Below, piece after piece: positions 24,903 to 31,623 of a stretch of 64,000 bases of DNA. Made by a program: the position numbers and the translations under genes. Source of the DNA: Streptomyces sp. GQFP (GTDB taxonomy: Bacteria > Actinomycetota > Actinomycetes > Streptomycetales > Streptomycetaceae); NCBI RefSeq assembly GCF_021545335.1, contig NZ_CP089312.1, forward strand, positions 2,728,001 to 2,792,000, written 5' to 3'. The stretch's first letter is position 1. Every line of letters begins with the position of its first letter. Under the pieces are notes generated by a model, which had not been told where the DNA came from, did no database searches, and saw nothing but the letters and a program-made list of their open reading frames with translations.

Positions 24903-26931
24903 TGGCCTCAGCTTGAGAACGGACGTCGGCTGCTGCGGTGGGGGCGTTGGCTCGGGTGAAGGCATCTGCGGCTTGGAGGTAGTAGGCACGGGCCTCGGCG
25001 GGGCGGTTGTTTTCCTCGTAGGTGAAGGCCAGATTCTCAAGGGTCACGCCAGTCCCGTACCAGTCCTCGAACTCGCCGCAGATCTGCATCGACTTGCCAC
25101 ACGCGTCGATCGCTTCCTCCATCCGGCCCGCCTGGCACAGAGCGCTGCCCAGGTTGTTCCACGCAACACCTTCGCGGTGGCGGTCCCCAGCGGCTTGGAG
25201 TACGCCGACGACGCGGGTGAACGCGTCAACCGCATCCTCCAGCCGACCTGCCTGCCAAAGGGAATAGCCGAGATCAGTCAACGTGTTGGCTTCGCGTTGG
25301 TGGGGGTCATGGGCGAGAGTGAGTGCCTCAATCGCGTCCTCGGCGGTCGGGAACAGCTCGCCGCAGCGCATGAAGGCGTCGACCGCCTCCGTCGCCCGCC
25401 CCGCGGCCATCATGGCCCTGCCGAGGTTGATCCACGCGTCGGCCTCGCTACGGCGGTCCCCGACACTGTGAGCGGCCTCCTGGACCGAACGCTCGATGGT
25501 GATCAAGTCGTCGAAGTACCGCCGCCAGTCCAAGTACTCATGCAAGCATGCGGCAAGCTCCCTCGCGCTTCGCGCGTACCGTTCCTCGCCCGCCCATTGC
25601 ACCGCCGCCACCAGCCCCGCCCGCTCCCCGTCCAGCCAGGCCAACGCCTGCGCGCGGTCCAGGAACCGCTCCGGCTCCGCTTTCCCCGGCAACCATCGCA
25701 ACCGGTCGTCCGCCGCACCCGCCCACTCGCAGTAGAAGTCCAGCACCCGCCCTCGCGCCGCGTCCCCCTCCTCCCGCAACTCCGCATCCCCCGCAACCAC
25801 ACCCAAGCCAAACGCCCGCACCAAGTCATGCAACCGCCACCGCCCACGCCCACTCCCCCGCTCAATGAGATGGGCCTGGGACAGCGCGCTCAGAACACGG
25901 ACCGGTGCAGTGTCCGTCCCGACCAGGACTGCGACAACCTCGGTGGTCACCTCGGGCCCCGGCGCAAGGGCCAGCAGCCGAAGCAAGCGAGCCTGCTCAG
26001 GCGAGAGACGCCGGTACGACAGGTCGAAGGCAGCCCGGACGCTGCGCTCGCCGTCATCGAGGTGAACGAGACGGTCACCGTACTCGGTCAGTTCCGCGGC
26101 GAGTTCGGCCACAGGCTTGTCGAGATCGAGCGCCAGCAGCGCGGCCACGATCTGGATGGCGAGCGGCAGATACCCACAGTGAGAGGCGAGTTCGGCGGCA
26201 GCCTCGCGCTCCTGCGCGACACGACCATCCGATGTATCGGCGATCCGTAGGACACGGTCAAGGAGGTCGTGTGCCTCCTTCGGAGTCAACTCGTCCAACG
26301 GCATGAGTCGTGCGCCCAGTTGAGGCAGCTTGTTGCGGGAGGTGACGAGCAGACGGTGCCGTACGTCTCCGGGCAGCAGCGGACGCACCTGCTCCGCCGA
26401 GGACGCGTTGTCGGCCAGGATCAGCACCGCCCCCCGCTCCCGCCCCCGCTCCGCGAGTGCCGACCGATACAACGCTGCCCGTGCATCCGCCCAGTTCGGT
26501 ATGTGCTCCGGCTCCGTACCCAGAGCCGTCAGCAAGACCTCCAGCGCTTGGTCCGCCGTAACGTGATCGTCGTCGTATCCATGCAGGTTGACGAAGAGCA
26601 CACCGCCCGGGAACCACCCCTTCTCACAAGCCACGCGCGCCGCCTCCACCGCGAGCGCGGTCTTGCCGATGCCGCCGAGCCCCGACACTGCCGCAACCAG
26701 CACAGCCTCGACGCCGTTCCCACCCTCGGATGTACACGCTGTCGGGTCGAGTGCGTCCAACAGCCCCTTCAGTTCAGCCCCACGTCCGGTGAAGCCGACC
26801 GCCCGAGCGGGTAGGGCGTCCAGCGCGGTGGGCGCCGGCGCATGCTCGCGGTACACGGCCTTCGCCGTCACCGAGCCCGCAATGTTCGCACCCCGCAGAT
26901 CGATGTGGTCCCCGTCGTACTCGGTCGCCAT
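24892..26931 (-). CDS. STAND NTPase (NB-ARC-TPR) of module 1, motif-bearing
   Basis: 679 residues. Residues 5-27 carry the shared adaptor-like motif (YDGDHIDLRG, then NIAGSVTAKAV); a Pro/Ala linker follows, then NB-ARC: P-loop GLGGIGKTA (84-92), Walker B VLILADN, sensor LLVTSR (194-199), GYLPLA (253-258) and an MHD-like RLHDLVRAF (366-374). The C-terminal half is helical TPR sequence (about 480-660; for example EGVAWNNLGSALCQAGRMEEAI). STAND proteins are ATP switches that oligomerise after sensing a trigger with the repeat domain. No effector domain is fused; the divergent nucleosidase carries the same motif and is the likely partner. ATG 26931 is preferred: the next 29 upstream codons lie in the promoter gap. 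The start lacks a strong Shine-Dalgarno sequence. Confidence 0.88.
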   Translation of the reverse strand: MATEYDGDHIDLRGANIAGSVTAKAVYREHAPAPTALDALPARAVGFTGRGAELKGLLDALDPTACTSEGGNGVEAVLVAAVSGLGGIGKTALAVEAARVACEKGWFPGGVLFVNLHGYDDDHVTADQALEVLLTALGTEPEHIPNWADARAALYRSALAERGRERGAVLILADNASSAEQVRPLLPGDVRHRLLVTSRNKLPQLGARLMPLDELTPKEAHDLLDRVLRIADTSDGRVAQEREAAAELASHCGYLPLAIQIVAALLALDLDKPVAELAAELTEYGDRLVHLDDGERSVRAAFDLSYRRLSPEQARLLRLLALAPGPEVTTEVVAVLVGTDTAPVRVLSALSQAHLIERGSGRGRWRLHDLVRAFGLGVVAGDAELREEGDAARGRVLDFYCEWAGAADDRLRWLPGKAEPERFLDRAQALAWLDGERAGLVAAVQWAGEERYARSARELAACLHEYLDWRRYFDDLITIERSVQEAAHSVGDRRSEADAWINLGRAMMAAGRATEAVDAFMRCGELFPTAEDAIEALTLAHDPHQREANTLTDLGYSLWQAGRLEDAVDAFTRVVGVLQAAGDRHREGVAWNNLGSALCQAGRMEEAIDACGKSMQICGEFEDWYGTGVTLENLAFTYEENNRPAEARAYYLQAADAFTRANAPTAAADVRSQAEAITP

Positions 26932-27005
26932 CGTGCCGTCCGCCCCCCGTGCCGCCTTCGCACATCGCGTGACATAACGGTACGCCCGCCAAGTACCGTA
27001 GAAAC

Positions 27006-27872
27006 GTGCCGGAGACAAAGAAAACCGTTGCCGTCCTCACCGCCCTGTCGCTGGAGTACGACGCAGTGCGGGAGCACCTCACGGACATCGAGACGCTCAC
27101 CCACCCGCGCTACGGAACCAAGGCCAAGCTCGGCCAACTCCCGGACACGCCTTGGCAGGTGGTCCTCGTCAACATGGGCGAAGGCACACTGACGGCGGCG
27201 ACGCTCACCGAGCGCGTACTGACGTGGCTGGACCCCGAGGCCGTACTGCTCGTCGGCGTCGCGGGCGGCCTCAAGGACGACATCGGGATCGGCGACGTCG
27301 TGGTCGCAACGAAGGTGTACTCGATCCACGGCGGCAAGGAGACCCCCGAGGGTTTCCTGGTCCGCCCGGAGGCCTGGCACGCGTCGCACCGCCTGGAACA
27401 GGCGGCCAAGGAAGCCCTGGGCAACACGTCGGACTTCAAGACGTACTTCAAGCCGATCGCCGTCGGAGACGTACTCCTCACGGACAAGAAATCCAAGCTC
27501 GCGAAGCACATCCACAAGCACTACAACGACGCCGCCGCCATCGAGATGGAGAGTTCCGGCGTGGCCAACGCGGTCCAACTCGCCGGTGAGGCGGGCGCGT
27601 TGATCATCCGGGGCATCAGCGACAAGGCGGACCCGGACAAGTCCGAGGCAGACAAGGGAGGTTCGCAACCCCGGGCCGCAGGGAACGCGGCAGCGGCGGC
27701 CGTTGCCGTACTCCGCGAGCTGACCCCCAAGCAGACCACCGACCCCCGGGAGGGTCCTTTTCGCGGCGAGACGTACGGAGGGGACCACTTCGACTTCCGG
27801 CAGAGCACGTTCAACGGCTCCTTCGTCGCGAAGTTCGTCGGACACCGGCCCGGCGACGCGGACGGGCGGTAG
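27006..27872 (+). CDS. MTA/SAH nucleosidase-like (PNP fold) effector candidate, module 1
   Basis: 288 residues. Residues 7-237 match the nucleoside phosphorylase/MTAN fold: TALSLEYDAVREHL with Glu17 at the MTAN Glu12 position, VGVAGGLKDDIGIGDVVVAT, AIEMESSGVANA with Glu182, and RGISDKAD with catalytic Asp206. A linker (REGPF) leads to residues 257-279, YGGDHFDFRQ then FNGSFVAKFV, the motif also at the N-terminus of the divergent STAND protein. Such domains in phage-defence systems cleave nucleosides or ATP; whether this one cleaves ATP, SAH or another nucleotide is unknown. The start is GTG 27006, six bases after a TACCGT -10-like box, suggesting a leaderless message. The remnant of a second STAND gene follows. 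Confidence 0.87.
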   Translation: MPETKKTVAVLTALSLEYDAVREHLTDIETLTHPRYGTKAKLGQLPDTPWQVVLVNMGEGTLTAATLTERVLTWLDPEAVLLVGVAGGLKDDIGIGDVVVATKVYSIHGGKETPEGFLVRPEAWHASHRLEQAAKEALGNTSDFKTYFKPIAVGDVLLTDKKSKLAKHIHKHYNDAAAIEMESSGVANAVQLAGEAGALIIRGISDKADPDKSEADKGGSQPRAAGNAAAAAVAVLRELTPKQTTDPREGPFRGETYGGDHFDFRQSTFNGSFVAKFVGHRPGDADGR

Positions 27873-27903
27873 CCAGGACGCTGGACGCGGAGGCCACTCC
27901 CAT

Positions 27904-28050
27904 GGCCCGGTCCCGGTAGCGACGGCCACCCTCCCACCCCGGCCGCTGGGCTTCACCGGCCGTTCCGCGGAGTTGGGCCGCTTGCTGCCCCGTCTGGAAC
28001 CCGACCCGAACGACAACGCCTGCATCGCCGTCGCAGGCCAGGGTCCTCTG
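27904..28050 (+). pseudogene. N-terminal remnant of a second STAND gene (module 1)
   Basis: Read in the +1 frame relative to the nucleosidase, this stretch gives GPVPVATATLPPRPLGFTGR then SAELGRLLPRLEPDPN, which aligns with the start of the intact gene at 31624 (GPVPVATAALPPRPAGFTGR, then NLGRLLPHLEP). Similarity fades at the P-loop region, where sequence reads IAVAGQGPLEP, and is lost at about 28050. The GTG start of the intact copy is GTA here. The rest of the gene has been deleted, and a copy of the membrane-protein gene begins 30 bp later. Confidence 0.8.
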
Positions 28051-28082
28051 GAGCCCGCCCCTTCATTCACACTCGGAGCCAG

Positions 28083-28339
28083 GTGCCGATCGCGGAGATC
28101 TTCTGGTCGTTGATGAGGTAGGTCCAGCCGAGGACGACACACACGGGCGGGAGGGCGAGCAGCATGACGGGCTGCTCGGCCTGCGCGGTGGCCGCGAGGA
28201 CGGCGGCAACGACGGTGAGGGTGACGTAGAGAAGGTTGTCCCGGAAGCCGATACGGTCTTCTGCTCGTCCTTGAGGACCATGTACTCAGCAAGCAGAAGC
28301 CCCCCAAGGGGCGACGTCTGTTCCAGGTGACTCCGGCAC
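28083..28339 (-). pseudogene. partial, frameshifted copy of the membrane gene at 21141-21701
   Basis: Nucleotides 28083 to about 28260 are almost identical to 21437 to about 21615, with only a few substitutions seen by eye. One G is missing in GATACGGTCTTC (GATACGGGTCTTC in the intact gene), changing KTRIGFRDN to KTVSASGT, and there is a one-base insertion near the start (VAPWGASAC then stop). The copy lacks the last ~98 codons of the intact gene. The left edge at 28083 abuts the STAND remnant, so this looks like one endpoint of a rearrangement. No function expected. Confidence 0.85.
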
Positions 28340-28419
28340 GCTCTTCGTCTCCGCCCTTCTGGTTCCTACTGACCTTGCCATGATCGGCGACGCGGGAAGC
28401 AGCGGCTTGAGTGGGGCGG

Positions 28420-30594
28420 TCAATCGGTGAGGGCTGGGGGTGACTGTGGGGTGGTGTCCGTCGCGTTGATCTTGGCGAGGGATTCGGCTGCATTCCCGGT
28501 GGCACCGGCCTGGGTGAAGGCGTCGGCAGCCCGGAACCAGGCAGCTCGCGCCTCGGCGGGGCGGCCAGCAACCTCGTAGGCACTGGCCAGGTTGTTCAAG
28601 GCCAAGCCCGTCCCGTACCAGTCCTCGAACTCCCGGCAGATCTCCAGAGTTCTGCCGTACGCCTCGATCGCCTCCTCGACCCGACCCGCCTCCCGCAGAG
28701 CGAGGCCGAGGTTGTTCCACGCCCTGCCCTCGCCATGGCGGTCCCCGACAGCCTGATACAAGCCGCGAGCCCGGGTGTGGGCGTCGATCGCCTCCTCCAC
28801 CCGACCCACCTCCCGCAAGGCGAGGCCGAGGTTGTTCCACGCCCTGCCCTCGACGCGGCGGTCCCCGACAGCCTGGTCCAGGTCGAGGGCGCGGGTGTGA
28901 GCCTCGATCGCCTCCTCCACCCGACCCACCTTCTGCAGGGCTACTCCGAGGTTGTTCCACGCCATGCCCTCGCCGAGGCGGTCCCCTGCAGCCTGGCATC
29001 GGTCGCGGGCCTGGGTGTAGGCGCCGATCGCCTCCTCCACCCGACCCACCTCTCGCAAGGCACTGCCGAGGTTGGTCAACGCCACAGCCTCACCCTCCCG
29101 GTCCCCAACCGAACGGGCACCCGCACAAGCAGCCACACCCACACTCACCCAGTCATCGAAATACCGCCGCCAGTACAAATACTCCCCCAGACACGACGCC
29201 AGCCCCACCCCAGCACCCGCAAATCGCTCCTCCACCGCCCACTGCACCGCCCCCACCAACCCCGCACGCTCACCGTCCAGCCACACCAACGCCTCCCCCC
29301 GACCCCCGAACAACCCCGGCACCACATCCCCCTCCAACCACCGCAACCACCCATCAGCCGCCCCCGCCCACCGCCAGAAGAACCCCAGCACCCGCTCCCG
29401 CGCCGCCACCCCCTCCTCCGCCAACCCCCTATCCCCAGCCACCAAACCCACCCCAAACACCCGCACCAAGTCATGCAACCGCCAACGCCGCCGCCCGCTC
29501 CCCCGCTCGACCAAGTGCGCGCGGGCCAGCGCGTTCAGGTGGGCTACCGGTGGGGCATCCTCGCCGGTCAGTGCGGCAATGGCCTCGTCGCTCGTATCGG
29601 GTCCGGGGGCGAGGGCCAACAGGCGCAGCACGCGGGCCTGTTCCGGTGGCAGTCGGCGGTAGGACAGGTCGAAAGCCGCCCAGACGCTGCGTTCTCCGTC
29701 GTCGAGGTGGTCGAGGCGGTCGCGTGCTTCCGTGAGTTCGGTGACGAGTTCGGCAATAGGCCTGTCCCGGTCGGCCACCAGTTGCGCGGCCACGATCTGC
29801 AGGGCCAACGGCAGGTGTCCGCACCGCTCGGCGAGCACTGAGGCCGCCCCCGGGTCGTCCGCCACCCGGCTGTCGCCGGGGTGGGCAATTCGCAGCGCGC
29901 GGTCGAGCAAGTCGCATGCCTCCTGCGGAGTCAGTTGGTTCAACCGCAGAAGTCTGGCACCCAGTTGGGGCAGCAGGTCACGCGACGTGACGAGGAGCCG
30001 GTGCCGTGCGTTGTCCCCGGGGAGCAGGGGGCGTACCTGTGCCGGCGAGGACGCGTTGTCGGCGAGGATCAGTACCGGGCCGCACTGCTCGGCTCGTTGA
30101 GCGAGCGTCGAACGGTAGAGCGCGGCCCGTTCGTCCGCCGTGGCCGGGATGTGCTCGGGTTCGATACCGAGGGCGCGCAGGAAAGCCTGGAGTGCCTGGT
30201 CGGCGGTGACCGGGGTGTCGTCGTAGCCATGCAGGTCCACGAAGAGCGTGCCCCCGGGGAACCAGCCCTTCGCTCGGGCCGCGTATCCCGCCTCCACCGC
30301 GAGCGACGTCTTGCCGATGCCGCCGAGCCCGGACACGGCGGCGACGAGAACAGGAACGGCCGCCGGGGCGTCCGGAGCGGAGTCGGGCTCATCGGATGCG
30401 GCGGGGTTCAACGCATCGAGCAGCGCCCGCAGTTCGTCGGTGCGTCCGGAGAATCCGACCGCCCTGGCGGGCAGCGCGTTCAGCGCGGTGGGTGCCGGTC
30501 CGTGCCCTCGGTACTCCACCTTCTTCGCGGTGAAGGACCCGGTGAAGTTGCCTCCCCGGAAGTCGAGGTGGTCCTCGCCGTATTCGGTCGTCAT
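28420..30594 (-). CDS. STAND NTPase (NB-ARC-TPR) of module 2, motif-bearing
   Basis: 724 residues, collinear with the module 1 protein. The motif spans residues 5-28 (YGEDHLDFRG then NFTGSFTAKKV), followed by a GHGPAPTALNALPARAVGF linker, P-loop GLGGIGKTS (89-97), Walker B VLILADN, LLVTSR, GHLPLA and RLHDLVRVFG. The C-terminus has about five TPRs, four of them nearly identical 40-residue units (AWNNLGLALREVGRVEEAI). The central segment (about 29130-29500) uses GGG/GTG-rich codons unlike the flanks. ATG 30594 is selected; the 24 codons upstream are promoter sequence. It is divergent from a nucleosidase with the same motif. Sensor role and self-assembly on activation are inferred from the STAND class. 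Confidence 0.9.
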   Translation of the reverse strand: MTTEYGEDHLDFRGGNFTGSFTAKKVEYRGHGPAPTALNALPARAVGFSGRTDELRALLDALNPAASDEPDSAPDAPAAVPVLVAAVSGLGGIGKTSLAVEAGYAARAKGWFPGGTLFVDLHGYDDTPVTADQALQAFLRALGIEPEHIPATADERAALYRSTLAQRAEQCGPVLILADNASSPAQVRPLLPGDNARHRLLVTSRDLLPQLGARLLRLNQLTPQEACDLLDRALRIAHPGDSRVADDPGAASVLAERCGHLPLALQIVAAQLVADRDRPIAELVTELTEARDRLDHLDDGERSVWAAFDLSYRRLPPEQARVLRLLALAPGPDTSDEAIAALTGEDAPPVAHLNALARAHLVERGSGRRRWRLHDLVRVFGVGLVAGDRGLAEEGVAARERVLGFFWRWAGAADGWLRWLEGDVVPGLFGGRGEALVWLDGERAGLVGAVQWAVEERFAGAGVGLASCLGEYLYWRRYFDDWVSVGVAACAGARSVGDREGEAVALTNLGSALREVGRVEEAIGAYTQARDRCQAAGDRLGEGMAWNNLGVALQKVGRVEEAIEAHTRALDLDQAVGDRRVEGRAWNNLGLALREVGRVEEAIDAHTRARGLYQAVGDRHGEGRAWNNLGLALREAGRVEEAIEAYGRTLEICREFEDWYGTGLALNNLASAYEVAGRPAEARAAWFRAADAFTQAGATGNAAESLAKINATDTTPQSPPALTD
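28661..29100 (-). repeat. homogenised 120-bp TPR-coding repeats
   Basis: Four consecutive 120-bp units begin near 28661, 28781, 28901 and 29021. Each contains CGATCGCCTCCTC, then CCGACCC and, except in the last, GGTTGTTCCACGCC at identical phase. They encode 40-residue TPRs. The near-identity between units at DNA level suggests recent internal duplication or gene conversion. Confidence 0.85.
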
Positions 30595-30701
30595 GGTGCC
30601 GTCCCCCGTACCGCCCGCGCGCCTCTCCCGAGATCGCGGGACGCCGCTCCGCCGCGCCCAACCCATGCTCTGGACCGGCGACGTGGCAGTACTGTGAATG
30701 T

Positions 30702-31589
30702 GTGTCGGAAACAGAACCCACAGTAGTCGTCCTGACCGCGCTTCCGTCGGAGTACGCCGCCGTACGGGCCCACATCCCGGACGCGAAAGAACGCGTGCAC
30801 GAGAAGGGGACTTTCGTGGAGTGGGGCCGGCTCCCCGACTCCCCCTGGCAGGTGGCCATCGCCGAACTGGGTCCGGGCGCCCTGAACGCCGCCTCGCTCA
30901 CGGAGCGGATCGTCAACTGGCTGCGTCCGGAGGTCCTGTTGTTCGTCGGGGTGGCGGGCAGTCTGGAGCGCGACGACATCAAGATCGGCGATGTCGTGGT
31001 CGGTACGAAGGTGTACAGCGTCCATGGCGGCAAGCAGACCCGCGAAGGCTTCCTAGTCCGCCCCGAGGCCTGGCACTCCTCGCACCGCCTGGAGCAGGTC
31101 GCCCGTTTCGCCCTGCGCGGCAAGGCGCATCTGAAGCCGATCGCGGTCGGAGACGTCGTCCTGGCCGACGCGAGGTCGGACGTCGCCGAGTACCTCCACA
31201 AGAGCTACAACGACGCCGCCGCCATCGAGATGGAGGGCTCCGGGGTCGTCCACGCGGCGCACCTCAGCGGCCAGTTGGACGCTCTCGTCATCCGGGGCAT
31301 CAGCGACTACGCCGATGCGAAGAAGGCCAAGGCCGACGCGTCCGGGAGCCAGCCGAAGGCGGCCGACGCGGCAGCGGCAGCGGCGGTCGCAATCCTCCGC
31401 AAACACCGGCCGGCCAGAGCGGCAAGGAGCGAGACACCCGCTGCCTCCGCGGCCTCCGACGACTCCCGGGAGGGTCCCTTTCCCCGTTCCCAGTACGGCG
31501 GAGACCATCTCGACTTCCGAGGAAGCACCTTCAGCGGCCCCTTCACCGCAAAGAAGGTCGTCCGAGGCCGGGACGAGGACGCCACCTAG
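30702..31589 (+). CDS. MTA/SAH nucleosidase-like (PNP fold) effector candidate, module 2
   Basis: 295 residues, paralogous to the module 1 protein over its full length. Glu17 (TALPSEYAAVRAH), VGVAGSLERDDIKIGDVVVG, AIEMEGSGVVHA (Glu178) and RGISDYAD (Asp202) keep the expected nucleosidase catalytic set. An Ala/Arg-rich linker with REGPF leads to the motif at 265-287 (YGGDHLDFRG then STFSGPFTAKKV). The start is GTG 30702, six bases after TACTGT, matching the spacing in module 1 and suggesting a leaderless transcript. The second STAND gene follows 34 bp downstream in the +1 frame. Toxic nucleotide cleavage after recruitment by a STAND partner is the hypothesis; the substrate is not known. Confidence 0.88.
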   Translation: MSETEPTVVVLTALPSEYAAVRAHIPDAKERVHEKGTFVEWGRLPDSPWQVAIAELGPGALNAASLTERIVNWLRPEVLLFVGVAGSLERDDIKIGDVVVGTKVYSVHGGKQTREGFLVRPEAWHSSHRLEQVARFALRGKAHLKPIAVGDVVLADARSDVAEYLHKSYNDAAAIEMEGSGVVHAAHLSGQLDALVIRGISDYADAKKAKADASGSQPKAADAAAAAAVAILRKHRPARAARSETPAASAASDDSREGPFPRSQYGGDHLDFRGSTFSGPFTAKKVVRGRDEDAT

Positions 31590-31623
31590 CCCGACCCACT
31601 CCCCGTCCCACGGCCCGGTACCG

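Noticed and set aside
27874..28420. Possible mobile element between the two STAND modules
   Set aside because: No transposase, terminal inverted repeats or target duplication; explained by a gene remnant and a partial gene copy.
31315..31623. Upstream part of the second STAND frame
   Set aside because: Lies inside the nucleosidase in another frame; Arg/Pro-rich shadow before the linker.
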